Source: Nocardia veterana NBRC 100344 (GTDB lineage Bacteria > Actinomycetota > Actinomycetes > Mycobacteriales > Mycobacteriaceae). From it: 64,000 bases of DNA. Shown piece after piece: positions 1 to 7,592 of the stretch (position 1 is its first letter; each line of letters begins with the position of its first letter). The notes under the pieces are model-generated. The model was not told the DNA's origin, searched no databases, and saw nothing but the letters and a program-made list of their open reading frames with translations. The position numbers and the translations under genes were made by a program. Where the stretch lies: positions 1 through 64,000 of the forward strand of contig NZ_BAGM01000092.1 of NCBI RefSeq assembly GCF_000308855.1, in the 5' to 3' direction.

Positions 1-25
1 GAACCCACCCGGAGAAGGTGGCGGA

Positions 26-427
26 TCAGGCCGGGCGGTGGCGAATGGCGTCGACGTAGGCCCGGGAAACGGTGCAGGTCAGCAGATCGAGCATGTCGAC
101 GAGAAAACTGCGGTCGGCCACCGGATCGGTGGTACCGGTTCCGCCCGCCGGATCGATCCGGTTCAAGGTGCGTTTCACCCCGTCGTGGATGGCGTGCTGC
201 ACCAGATCGATCGGAATTCCGTCCCGTGCCCAGTCGGCCGCGGCGTACTCGAGCCGCCGGAGGGCGAGCGCGGCGCCGGAGGGTGCGTCGCCCAGCAGGA
301 TGAGCGCCAGTTCGAATCCCATTCGCATCACTATGGCGGGATCGGAAGATAATGCGCTCCTGGACTTTTCGGAATCGTATCCATCGCCCTCCGCGGATTC
401 CGCATCCCAGGAGTCGTAGGCCGGCAT
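26..427 (-). CDS. Short protein resembling the N-terminal part of PucR/CdaR-type regulators
   Basis: This 133-residue protein has a helical segment around residues 60-100 (AAADWARDGIPIDLVQHAIHDG) like the N-terminal region of actinobacterial PucR-type regulators, where the usual text is 'WAREGVPLDAVLHAYR'. The C-terminal helix-turn-helix of that family is absent, so it is either a stand-alone sensory fragment or a remnant. The ATG at 427 is preferred over upstream in-frame starts because GGAAGGAG lies 5 nt before it. It stands alone, with the convergent-side neighbour outside the window. The family assignment is an inference from weak similarity; function is unknown. Confidence 0.6.
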   Translation of the reverse strand: MPAYDSWDAESAEGDGYDSEKSRSALSSDPAIVMRMGFELALILLGDAPSGAALALRRLEYAAADWARDGIPIDLVQHAIHDGVKRTLNRIDPAGGTGTTDPVADRSFLVDMLDLLTCTVSRAYVDAIRHRPA

Positions 428-571
428 CGCGCTCCTTCCGTGCGCCCGATCCCCATCGCACACACGAAGGTAACGGTGGTGCGCGGTGATTACGAGAGCT
501 CGGCGTGGGTTGGCCCAAACATCCGAATCACAGGCCCCCGATGCTGTGAGATCTCCCAAATATCGGCGAAT
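428..571. other. 144-bp intergenic stretch
   Basis: This segment separates the stop of the small gene (572) from the start of the PucR-like gene (427). It holds the ribosome-binding site GGAAGGAG of the latter and presumably its promoter; no other structure is visible. Confidence 0.4.
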
Positions 572-766
572 TCAGCGCGCGCGACCGGAATCCGGGCGCA
601 GTCGGCCGGCCTCGACCAGAGTCAGATACGCGACGCGTTTACGCGGACACTCCGCACGCCGGCAGCCCCGATGTCGCTGCATGACCGAATGCGCTTCGGC
701 AACCGACATCGGATGGTCGGGGGCCTCGTGCGGCCATCCGACCGGCCAAACGGATCCGTCCACCAT
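572..766 (-). CDS. Small conserved-type hypothetical protein with a CR-x4-C-x-RK motif
   Basis: The ORF encodes 64 residues with the core 'SVAEAHSVMQRHRGC' then 'CPRKRVAY' and 'LVEAGRLRPDSGR'. I recall many Nocardia and Rhodococcus genomes holding small proteins of this pattern (xEAHxxMxxHxxC...C.RKxxAxxxLVxAGxxxPDSGR), but no function is known to me. The two cysteines spaced by about six residues might bind a metal or form a disulfide. The ATG at 766 is chosen because AGGAGT lies 5 nt upstream; an ORF upstream to 841 has no such signal. It is divergent from the XRE regulator gene at 884. Confidence 0.6.
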   Translation of the reverse strand: MVDGSVWPVGWPHEAPDHPMSVAEAHSVMQRHRGCRRAECPRKRVAYLTLVEAGRLRPDSGRAR

Positions 767-800
767 CGTGACTCCTGCTGTGCCCGGCTGTCGCCGAAAC

Positions 801-843
801 CGTGATAGCCTGAACGTGATACATGCTAGCGTGATTATCACGC
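801..843. promoter_or_regulatory. Candidate operator: three CGTGAT half-sites, the last in a perfect 15-bp palindrome
   Basis: CGTGAT occurs at 801-806, 815-820 and 830-835, that is at 14 and 15 bp intervals. The third copy is part of GCGTGAT-T-ATCACGC (829-843), a perfect 7-bp inverted repeat around one base. The array lies between the divergent small gene (start 766) and the XRE/DUF5753 regulator (start 884), where an autoregulatory site is expected. Binding by that regulator is inferred. Confidence 0.55.
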
Positions 844-883
844 GAATGAAAGCGATTGGGGCGGAAGAGATTTCGTCGGCGAT

Positions 884-1864
884 ATGACCAGCACCCAGCT
901 ACGCCCGGTTTCGGCCACCTCCCGGGCCACGCCTCGCGCCGATACGCTGACAGCCATGGGAGCCCGATTACGTACTGCGCGAAAATTACTGCTGGGCCGC
1001 GAAATCGAACATATGATCAGCGTGGCCGGAATCAATCAGGCGGAGGCCGCCCGGATCATCGACACCAGTCAGAGCCGGATCGCGATGCTGATCAACGGCG
1101 CCAGCTCGATTACCGTCGGTGATCTCGAACGACTCGCGGTCGCATTGGGTTTCACCGATCCCGGATATCTGGAGAGCCTCGAAGCCCTGCGCCGGGACAA
1201 CCACAAACGCGGGTTCTGGAACACCGGTCACCGCCGCGCTTATCTCGAGGAATTGCGCCTCCTGGTCGATCTCGAGGCCCACGCCAGCCTGCTGCGGGTC
1301 GCCGAGGCCGAGATCGTGCCCGGCCTGATCCAGTGCGAGTCCTATATCCGCGCGCTGCACGAGCCACCGCCGGATGCGGTGGTCTCGGCCGACGACCCGC
1401 GGGTGACGCTCGAGGACTCGGTACGCGCGCGCCTGGCGCGGCAGGACATCCTGACCGGACCCGCGGCCCCGCGGTTCCACGCCGTCCTCTCGGAATCCTG
1501 TCTGCGCCGCGAATACGGCGGCCGGGCGGTGATGGCCGAGCAGTTGGAATACCTTCTCGCCCTGGCGGATCGGCCCAACATCACCCTGCAGGTGCTGCCG
1601 TTCACCGTCGCCCCCCGCGGCGCCGGGATGGAGGATCGATTCACTCTGGTGCGGGTGCCCTCCCCCGGCGCTGCCGGCGATCTGGACATGGCGATCGTGG
1701 AGAGCCAGGGCGATATCCGCTACATCGACGACAAACCCGCGGTGGCGGCCCGGGAGATCGTCTGGGACCGATTATCCGCGGCCGCGGCGGATCCCGATCA
1801 CTCCCGCGAGTTCATCGCCGGAATCGCGCGGTCGTTCCGACACGGGAGCGTCACCGGGACGTGA
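884..1864 (+). CDS. XRE-family regulator with C-terminal DUF5753 (WhiJ/AbaA-like)
   Basis: The 326-residue protein has a helix-turn-helix at about residues 45-85 (INQAEAARIIDTSQSRIAMLINGASS) followed by a long DUF5753 domain (about 105-320) recognisable from 'ALRRDNHKRGFW', 'EAEIVPGLIQCESYIRALH', 'VRARLARQDIL', 'VMAEQLEYLLALADRPNITLQVLPF' and 'YIDDKPAVAAREIVWDRLSAAA'. Members of this family, such as WhiJ and AbaA-locus regulators of Streptomyces, work with small DUF397 proteins that modulate repression. Here a DUF397-like gene is two genes downstream (2803), with a methyltransferase between. The ATG at 884 has GGAAGAGA 14 nt upstream; an internal ATG at 956 is an alternative start that would keep the whole HTH. 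Confidence 0.9.
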   Translation: MTSTQLRPVSATSRATPRADTLTAMGARLRTARKLLLGREIEHMISVAGINQAEAARIIDTSQSRIAMLINGASSITVGDLERLAVALGFTDPGYLESLEALRRDNHKRGFWNTGHRRAYLEELRLLVDLEAHASLLRVAEAEIVPGLIQCESYIRALHEPPPDAVVSADDPRVTLEDSVRARLARQDILTGPAAPRFHAVLSESCLRREYGGRAVMAEQLEYLLALADRPNITLQVLPFTVAPRGAGMEDRFTLVRVPSPGAAGDLDMAIVESQGDIRYIDDKPAVAAREIVWDRLSAAAADPDHSREFIAGIARSFRHGSVTGT

Positions 1865-1908
1865 CGCACCGTCCGTAATCTGCAAAGCCTAAGGAGTGCC
1901 GGACAGCT

Positions 1909-2733
1909 ATGAGCGACAACGACTTTCCCGCCCGCGACTTCGATGCCAGCCGCCCGTCGGCGGCGCGCATGTATCACTACTACCTGTCCGGACAGGCACT
2001 GTTCGACGTCGACAAGATATTCGGCGAGCAGGTGTTCGCGGCATTTCCGCACATCGGCGCCTGGGCGCGGCACAATCGTGGTTTCCTCGGCCGCGCAGTG
2101 GGTTTCATGGCCTCGCGCGGCATCCGCCAGTTTCTCGACATCGGCGCCGGCTTACCCGCGACCGGTAGCACGCATGAGGTCGCGCGGGCGGTCGCGCCGC
2201 GCGCGCGGGTCGTCTACGTCGACAACAACACCGAGGCCGTGGCCCGCGGCCTGCGACTGTTCCGGGAGACCGACGCACTCGCCACCACCGCGTTCGTCGA
2301 TGCCGATGTGCGTTGTCCGGACGACATTTTCGACCATCCCGAGACCCGGCGGCTGATCGATCTCGACCAACCACTGGGCCTGCTCATCGTCAGTGTGTGG
2401 CCCTTCGTACCCGACAGTGACCGCCCGTATCGGTTGATGACCCAACTACGGGACCGGCTGCCCCGCGGCAGTTACGTGGCAATGAGCCATGCCGCATCGG
2501 ACGAGGCGTCCGACGAGGTCGCACGCGGCCTGGCCGCGGTCGCGGAGCTCTATAAACGGACCTCCGATCCGGTAACCCTGCGTCGCCGTGACGATTTCGC
2601 CGCCTTCTACGACGGCCTCGAACTCCTGGCCCCGGGGATCGTGCACGCACCCGAGTGGCGACCCGTCTCACCGGTGGACATGGAGGATCCGGCTCGGCCG
2701 TGTAATTTCGCGGCCGTCGGCTACAAGCCGTAG
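1909..2733 (+). CDS. SAM-dependent methyltransferase, Methyltransf_19 (DUF574) family
   Basis: The 274-residue protein begins with the family hallmark 'DFDASRPSAARMYHYYLSG' and has the SAM-binding GxGxP segment 'FLDIGAGLPATGSTHEVA' near residue 75, followed by 'VVYVDNN' (acidic end of strand 2). This Actinobacteria-specific family is almost always found beside XRE/DUF5753 regulators, as here (44 nt after the stop of the regulator gene). The substrate is unknown. An AAGGAG ribosome-binding site lies at about 1889, somewhat distant from the ATG. The gene probably shares a transcript with the regulator. Confidence 0.9.
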   Translation: MSDNDFPARDFDASRPSAARMYHYYLSGQALFDVDKIFGEQVFAAFPHIGAWARHNRGFLGRAVGFMASRGIRQFLDIGAGLPATGSTHEVARAVAPRARVVYVDNNTEAVARGLRLFRETDALATTAFVDADVRCPDDIFDHPETRRLIDLDQPLGLLIVSVWPFVPDSDRPYRLMTQLRDRLPRGSYVAMSHAASDEASDEVARGLAAVAELYKRTSDPVTLRRRDDFAAFYDGLELLAPGIVHAPEWRPVSPVDMEDPARPCNFAAVGYKP

Positions 2734-2802
2734 CCGGCACGGTCGGCGCGGCGATCCGCGCATCGGTGCGCCGGCGGCTTTACTCCGTAGAAAGGGCATC
2801 CG

Positions 2803-3258
2803 ATGACGCGGCCACCGACCTTCACCGCAGGCGAATTCCGCAAGGCCTCAGCCAGTTCCCCCCATCAGAACTGCGTGCGGATCGCACGCAAACACGGATG
2901 GACCGCCGTCTGGGACGATAAACGCGCCACCACCGCGACCACCGGCAGCACCGCGCTGCCGACCGCGGAACTGCTACTCCTTCGCGACGAGCAGTTCGAC
3001 CACTACCAGGATGGCGTCCGTGCCGGACGCACGCACCGATTACCGATCACGCAGAGCCGGCGCTCCGACGGACGCTACGTTCTGCGTGCCCAAACCGACA
3101 CGCCCACAACAGGTGTCGAGCTGATCTTCGATCGCGCCGAACTGGATGCGTTCCATCACGGCATCCGAACCCACGAATTCGATCTTCACCGCTTCACGCC
3201 CGCCGACGGCGAGCACAGCGACCCCGCGACCGCCCTGACCGATCGAATACCGGCCTAG
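2803..3258 (+). CDS. DUF397-like protein, partner of the DUF5753 regulator
   Basis: The 151-residue protein starts with 'FRKASASSPHQNCVRIARKHGWTAVWDDK', which matches the DUF397 pattern (WRKSS...NCVEVA....VAVRDSK), and its C-terminal half repeats the usual end of that domain ('ELIFDRAELDAFHHGIRTHEFDL' compared with the usual LxFTPAEWxAFLxGV). The usual DUF397 protein is 60-80 residues, so this is an expanded form with about 60 residues inserted between the two halves. It follows the methyltransferase by 69 nt behind AGAAAGGG. In Streptomyces such proteins counteract or assist the neighbouring XRE regulator; that role is inferred here. Confidence 0.75.
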   Translation: MTRPPTFTAGEFRKASASSPHQNCVRIARKHGWTAVWDDKRATTATTGSTALPTAELLLLRDEQFDHYQDGVRAGRTHRLPITQSRRSDGRYVLRAQTDTPTTGVELIFDRAELDAFHHGIRTHEFDLHRFTPADGEHSDPATALTDRIPA

Positions 3259-3276
3259 CGGTTCGCTTTTCGATTC

Positions 3277-3300
3277 CGGTGCCCGCCCTCGCGGGCACCG
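3277..3300. terminator. Bidirectional hairpin, 10-bp perfect stem
   Basis: CGGTGCCCGC (3277-3286) pairs perfectly with GCGGGCACCG (3291-3300) around the loop CCTC. It sits between two convergent genes ending at 3258 and 3314, with a short T-rich stretch (CTTTT) on the upstream side. Position and stem strength make it a two-way terminator. Confidence 0.75.
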
Positions 3301-3313
3301 TCACCGCTGCGGC

Positions 3314-3679
3314 TCAGTTGCGCTCCGGATCCCCGGGCGCCGCGGCGTCCAGCTGTACCCGAACGGTGACGCGCCCGCGCTCATCACGCTGCGCGACGGC
3401 GTGCCCGGTGCGGTCGCCGCCCGGCAGATGCAGGGTGATCGGCCCACCGTCCCCGGTGAAGTTGCGCCACCAGCTCTTGCGATCCGGCATCGCCACGCCG
3501 ATCAGAATCGAATCGCCCGAGCGCCGGTAGTTCACCGGCGTGCTGAAGCTCTTGCCCGAGCGGCGGCCCACATAGGTGATCTCCACGAACCCCTTGCGCA
3601 TCAGCGGGCCGATGACCGGCGCCTCCGTCAGCGCGAGAACCACCGAATTGAAGCCGCGCACGGCCGATTTCACATCCAC
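3314..3679 (-). CDS. Deazaflavin (F420)-dependent nitroreductase-family oxidoreductase
   Basis: This 121-residue protein belongs to the DUF385/Ddn split-barrel family: 'GFVEITYVGRRSGKSFSTPVNYRRSGDSILIGVAMPDRKSWWRNF' contains the typical GRRSG and P..Y.......L......WWRN features that bind F420. Ddn-family enzymes reduce quinones or nitroimidazoles with F420H2, usually at the membrane. The ATG at 3679 gives the normal family length. It precedes nothing obvious in an operon; the PAP2 gene upstream (ending 3764) lies 84 nt away on the same strand. Confidence 0.85.
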   Translation of the reverse strand: MDVKSAVRGFNSVVLALTEAPVIGPLMRKGFVEITYVGRRSGKSFSTPVNYRRSGDSILIGVAMPDRKSWWRNFTGDGGPITLHLPGGDRTGHAVAQRDERGRVTVRVQLDAAAPGDPERN

Positions 3680-3763
3680 CGATGCCTCCTACCAGAGCCG
3701 GAAGTGCCGAGGACCTTCACTCTACCGACGAGTGGCGACACCGCACGACGAGCGGGTCGCCGC

Positions 3764-4840
3764 TCAGACGGGCCGGACGTCGCGGGCCGTCGCAGGCGCT
3801 CGCGGCGTGGTCCGGCCGCAGCGTCCCGGCCCGCGATATCCGGCTGCGCCGCGGCCGTGCGCCGGACCGTCGGCGGCGTGGTCCGGTGCTCGCACCGACG
3901 TTCCCGTGATCCTGTCGATCGTCGTCTCCGCCCGCGCATCGATGACGGCCAGTCCGGCGCCGATGCCCACGGCCGGTCCGGCGACCGCGCCCGGCGCGAA
4001 GGCCGCGACCGCCGCATTCCGCCACGCCGACGGGCCGGAGATATCGCGCAGCATCGAGCGCCACACCCGGAGCCCGTCGGCGGCCGCATCACAGATCCGC
4101 AGGTAGGGCGCGGCGGCGGCACCGGCGGCGAGAATCACGGCGGCACCGGCGAGGCAGTCGAGCAGGTAGTGGTTGGCGGTTCCGATGACCACCAGGGTGA
4201 TCAGGACGGGGTAGGCCACGCCGACGACCCGCGTGATGCGGTTGCGCCCGAACCGGTACAACATCACTCCGCACCACAGCGCCCACCCGACGTGCAGGCT
4301 GGGCATCGCGGCGAAATCGTTGGTCAGCGAATCCAGGCCGCGCGGTGTGCTCGCATCGCCCTGCCACCAGCCGGCCGAGGCGTGCAGTGCCATCACGTCG
4401 ACGAACCCGTAGGACGATTCCAGCAGCCGCGGCGGGGCGGTGGGCAGCAGGACGAATCCGATCAGGCCGGCGACGGTGGCTATCCCGAGTTGGGTCCGGG
4501 CCGGCCGATAGTGCTCTCGATGCGACCACCACAGCCAGATCAGCACCGTCGGAGTGACCAGATAGTGCAATGTCGCGTACGCGAAATCCGCGGGCACCGC
4601 GATCCAGGCGTGGTCGACGAAGACCCGGTTCAGCCACAATTCCGGATCCAGCCGTAGGCGGTGTTCCAGGCCCAGCACCGCGTGGGCGTCGTGCCGGGCG
4701 TGCTCGAGTCCGCTGCCGACGAGCAGGCGCGCCCCGTCGTAGGCGAAGTACACCACGACGACCAGCACCACTTCGCGCCACCAGCCCCGCGCTCGGGCCG
4801 GAACCTGCGCGAGCGGGCTCGAGATGGTTGTTGCTGCCAC
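3764..4840 (-). CDS. PAP2-superfamily integral membrane phosphatase/inositolphosphotransferase-like
   Basis: The 358-residue protein has about six membrane segments and the two halves of the PAP2 active site: 'AAMPSLHVGWALW' (SxHxG motif) and 'ANHYLLDCLAGAA' (HY-x2-D). A basic residue upstream completes the family pattern. Such proteins (Aur1/Ipt1-like or undecaprenyl-type) cleave or transfer lipid-linked phosphate at the outer face of the membrane; in Mycobacteriales many act on inositol lipids or decaprenyl phosphate. The GTG at 4840 is chosen over an upstream TTG/ATG because GGAGG lies 8 nt before it. The last 80 residues are Arg/Ala/Pro-rich and probably unstructured. It is divergent from the TetR gene, which likely regulates it. 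Confidence 0.85.
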   Translation of the reverse strand: MAATTISSPLAQVPARARGWWREVVLVVVVYFAYDGARLLVGSGLEHARHDAHAVLGLEHRLRLDPELWLNRVFVDHAWIAVPADFAYATLHYLVTPTVLIWLWWSHREHYRPARTQLGIATVAGLIGFVLLPTAPPRLLESSYGFVDVMALHASAGWWQGDASTPRGLDSLTNDFAAMPSLHVGWALWCGVMLYRFGRNRITRVVGVAYPVLITLVVIGTANHYLLDCLAGAAVILAAGAAAAPYLRICDAAADGLRVWRSMLRDISGPSAWRNAAVAAFAPGAVAGPAVGIGAGLAVIDARAETTIDRITGTSVRAPDHAADGPAHGRGAAGYRGPGRCGRTTPRAPATARDVRPV

Positions 4841-4865
4841 GACCCGACCTCCACGACGAGGGCTG

Positions 4866-4892
4866 ACGTACAACGTACGGTACATCGTACGT
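4866..4892. promoter_or_regulatory. Candidate TetR operator: ACGTACG-N6-CGTACGT with an extra half-site
   Basis: ACGTACG at 4873-4879 and CGTACGT at 4886-4892 form a perfect 7-bp inverted repeat with a 6-bp spacer, and a further ACGTAC lies at 4866-4871. The element is in the short space between the PAP2 start (4840) and the TetR start (4945), which is the typical place for a TetR autoregulatory operator. Binding is inferred. Confidence 0.65.
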
Positions 4893-4944
4893 GCATATTA
4901 CAATGACGGCGAGACCGGATTTCATCCCGACCGGAGAAGCTGCC

Positions 4945-5634
4945 GTGACATCACAGCCCGCCCGACCTTCCCAGTCCGGGGGCGGACGACGCCGAGTACC
5001 GCGCCATACGCTCAGCGCCGAAGCCATCGTCGACGCCGCCCTGCGGATGCTCGACGACACCGAGTGCGACGACATCTCCATGCGGGCCCTCGCCGGCGAG
5101 CTCGGCGTCGGCACGATGACGCTGTACACCTATTTCCGCAGCAAGGACGAGCTACTCCAGGCCGCCCGCGACCGGGTGCTGGACAGCTTCCACCCACCGG
5201 CGGTCGCCGGGGACTGGGCCGACCAGGTGCGCGCCTGCTGTGTGGCGCTGTACCGGCTGCTGGTCGAGCGGCCCGCCGTCCTGCGGGTGCTCGCGGTGAA
5301 GCCCGACGGCGACGGTGATTTCGCCGATACGGCCACGGCCGCACTCGAACTGGTGCTGTCCCAGCTGCGCGCGGCGGGCCTGGGCCGGCTGGAAACCGCC
5401 CGGGGCTACGTGACGTTGTTGCAGTACACGTTCGGGGCGGCTCTGCGTCAGGTATTCGCCCCCGTCCGCGGCGAGAACATGCCCAGCCGGCTACAGCAGC
5501 TGGATCCCGGCGCGCACCCCACCATCGCCGACCTGACCCCCGAACTTCTCGATGTCCATCGCAGCGGTGAGGACCAATATCTGTTCGGTCTGGATCTGAT
5601 CCTCACCGGGCTGCGCGCGGCGGCGGACCGATAG
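4945..5634 (+). CDS. TetR/AcrR-family transcriptional regulator
   Basis: From the GTG at 4945 the protein has 229 residues. The N-terminal DNA-binding domain is clear: 'LSAEAIVDAALRMLDDTECDDISMRALAGELGVGTMTLYTYFRSKDELLQAARD' covers helices 1-4. The remainder is an all-helical ligand-binding domain of the TetR_C type. GTG 4945 is preferred to ATG 4903 because GGAGAA lies 6 nt upstream and the palindrome at 4866-4892 then remains fully non-coding. It is divergent from the PAP2 gene and 152 nt upstream of an exporter gene, so both are candidate targets. Confidence 0.9.
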   Translation: MTSQPARPSQSGGGRRRVPRHTLSAEAIVDAALRMLDDTECDDISMRALAGELGVGTMTLYTYFRSKDELLQAARDRVLDSFHPPAVAGDWADQVRACCVALYRLLVERPAVLRVLAVKPDGDGDFADTATAALELVLSQLRAAGLGRLETARGYVTLLQYTFGAALRQVFAPVRGENMPSRLQQLDPGAHPTIADLTPELLDVHRSGEDQYLFGLDLILTGLRAAADR

Positions 5635-5786
5635 CCGCGGCGCGACAACGACGATCATCACCTCGTACGGAGACGACCGGGCCATGGCGCGCGCCGGGCG
5701 CGCCGAGGCCGGATGCCACCCGCCGCAGTTCCCCGGTTTGTAGGATTGCCGGAAATTCGCACGAGCCGTCGAACTCGGGAGGCCCG

Positions 5787-7310
5787 ATGACCGGTCGAGA
5801 GCGGACGGCGGCCCCCGTCCGGGGACGATGGGCGATGCTGGCGGTGCTGTGCGCGAGTCTGCTCCTGGTCGCGATGGACGCCACGGTGCTCAACGTCGCA
5901 CTGCCCTCCCTGATCGACGATCTGCGACCCGGTGCGGTGGCCCAGCTCTGGATCGTCGACATCTACGGCCTGGTCCTGGGCGGTCTGCTGATCACCTTCG
6001 GCGCGATCGGTGATCGGATCGGCCGCAAGCGACTGTTTCTGTCCGGATTCGCCCTCTTCGGCATCGCCTCGGTGGTCGCGGCGACCGCACAACTGACCGG
6101 GCAGCTCATCGGCGGGCGGGTGCTGCTGGCGATCGGCGGCGCGATGGTGATGCCCTCGACACTGTCGTTGATCCGCAACATCTTCCACGATCCGCACGAG
6201 CGCACCCGAGCCATCGCGATCTGGGCGGCGATCGCCGGGGTGGGCGCGGCCGTCGGGCCGATCGTCGGCGGCGTGCTCGTCGAACATTTCGGCTGGGCCG
6301 CGGCGTTCTGGATCAATGTGCCCGTGGTGATTCTCGCGCTCGGCGCGGGACTGTGGCTGCTACCGGAATACCGGGCGCCGTCGAGCACCCGATTCGACTG
6401 GACGAGTGTGCCGCTGTCGGTCTTCGGGATCATCGGATTCGTCTGGGGCGTCAAACATCTCGCGCGCGGCGAGGAGGTCGCGGTGAACGTCGGGGTGCTG
6501 GTGCTCGGGATGGCGATGCTGGTCTGGTTCGCGCGGCGGCAGTTGCGGCTCGCCGACCCGCTGCTCGACATCCGGCTCTTCCGGCGCCCGGTGTTTCTCG
6601 CCGCGGCGCTGGCCACCCTGATGGCGATGATCGCGATCGGCGCCGCGTTGTTCCTGATCTCGTTGTGGCTGCAGTACATTCACGGCTACTCCCCGGCGGA
6701 GGCGGGCATACGAACGGCTCCGGCGGCGGTGGCGACGCTGGTCGGATCGCTGACCACACCGGCGCTGCTGCGCCGGATCGGGGTCCGTACCGTCATGGTC
6801 GCCAGCCTGCTCGTACTCGCGGCCGGCTTCGCGGTGCTGGCCGTCTCCCCCGAACCGACCGCCTATCCGGTGGTCGCGCTGGTGTTGGTCTGCCTGGGTA
6901 TCGGAGACGGGATCGCGGTGACCACGGCGGCGGCGGTGCTGGTCTCCTCGGTGCCGCCCGAACGCGCCGGGCAGGGCGGCGCGGTCGAGGAGACGAGCTA
7001 CGAGCTGGGCAACGGGCTGGGGGTAGCACTGCTCGGCAGCGTCCACGGTGCACTGTTCACCCACGCCATGACCGATCTGCCGATCTCGGGAGCGGCGGCG
7101 GCGACCGCCCGGGAATCGGCCGGCGGGGCGGTTGCCGTGGCCGACGACATCGGCGGCGCGGTCGGCGCGCGGGTGCACGAGATCGCCTCGGCCGCCTTCG
7201 ATTCCGCGCTCACCGTTACGTCGTACGCGGCGGCGATCGTGGTGGCCGCGGTCGCGGTGGTGACCGCGGTACTCGTGCCGCGCGACATCACCGCGTCCGC
7301 GCGGCACTGA
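5787..7310 (+). CDS. MFS drug exporter, DHA2 (EmrB/QacA) family, 14 TM
   Basis: The 507-residue protein shows the DHA2 signatures: 'DATVLNVALPSL' in TM1 (motif D1), 'GDRIGRKRLF' (motif A) between TM2 and TM3, and 'AGVGAAVGPIVGG' (motif C) in TM5, followed by 'WAAAFWINVPV'. Length and hydrophobic pattern fit 14 transmembrane segments. These proton antiporters expel cationic dyes, antiseptics or antibiotics. GGGAGG lies 6 nt before the ATG. It is downstream of, and on the same strand as, the TetR gene, a common arrangement for regulated efflux. Confidence 0.92.
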   Translation: MTGRERTAAPVRGRWAMLAVLCASLLLVAMDATVLNVALPSLIDDLRPGAVAQLWIVDIYGLVLGGLLITFGAIGDRIGRKRLFLSGFALFGIASVVAATAQLTGQLIGGRVLLAIGGAMVMPSTLSLIRNIFHDPHERTRAIAIWAAIAGVGAAVGPIVGGVLVEHFGWAAAFWINVPVVILALGAGLWLLPEYRAPSSTRFDWTSVPLSVFGIIGFVWGVKHLARGEEVAVNVGVLVLGMAMLVWFARRQLRLADPLLDIRLFRRPVFLAAALATLMAMIAIGAALFLISLWLQYIHGYSPAEAGIRTAPAAVATLVGSLTTPALLRRIGVRTVMVASLLVLAAGFAVLAVSPEPTAYPVVALVLVCLGIGDGIAVTTAAAVLVSSVPPERAGQGGAVEETSYELGNGLGVALLGSVHGALFTHAMTDLPISGAAAATARESAGGAVAVADDIGGAVGARVHEIASAAFDSALTVTSYAAAIVVAAVAVVTAVLVPRDITASARH

Positions 7311-7319
7311 ACCCGGCGC

Positions 7320-7592
7320 TCAGCTCGCCTTCTTCCGGCGATGGCGCCGGTGCGTGGTGTCGCACAGCGGGTAGATACCCGAGCGGCGGCAGGTGCACAC
7401 CGCGACCACGAACCGATCGCAGTGCACGGTTCGCCCGTCGTCGGTCACCAGATCGACCGGACCCTCGATCAGCGCCGGGCCGTCCTTGGTCAGGGTCACC
7501 CGAGTGCGGCGCGGCCTCGCGGAGGCGGCATCGGTCGCGGAAGCGACGGTGGCATCGGTCGCGGAGGCGACGGTGTCATTCTCGATCGGCAC
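7320..7592 (-). CDS. CDGSH-type [2Fe-2S] protein (mitoNEET-like)
   Basis: The 90-residue protein ends in the cluster-binding motif 'CTCRRSGIYPLCDTTH' (C-x-C-x2-S-x3-P-x-C-D-x2-H), with three Cys and one His as ligands. The upstream strand 'ALIEGPVDLVTDDGRTVHCDRFVVAVC' is typical of bacterial one-motif CDGSH proteins. Residues 8-22 are a tandem VASATDA repeat coded by a duplicated 24-bp unit. The start is GTG at 7592, 17 nt inside the end of the methyltransferase gene, so translation is coupled. It may deliver electrons or iron-sulfur clusters to the nearby diiron protein; that is an inference. Confidence 0.9.
   Translation of the reverse strand: MPIENDTVASATDATVASATDAASARPRRTRVTLTKDGPALIEGPVDLVTDDGRTVHCDRFVVAVCTCRRSGIYPLCDTTHRRHRRKKAS
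7528..7575 (-). repeat. 24-bp tandem duplication in the CDGSH gene
   Basis: Two adjacent 24-bp copies (7528-7551 and 7552-7575) differ at one base and encode TVASATDA twice. They fall in the N-terminal tail and overlap the 3' end of the methyltransferase reading frame in the last few bases only. The unit is in frame, so copy number could vary without disrupting the protein. Confidence 0.8.

Noticed and set aside
3401..4657. 418-codon plus-strand ORF
   Set aside because: Shadow of the PAP2 and Ddn-like genes; composition is Arg/Gly/His-rich with no family features.
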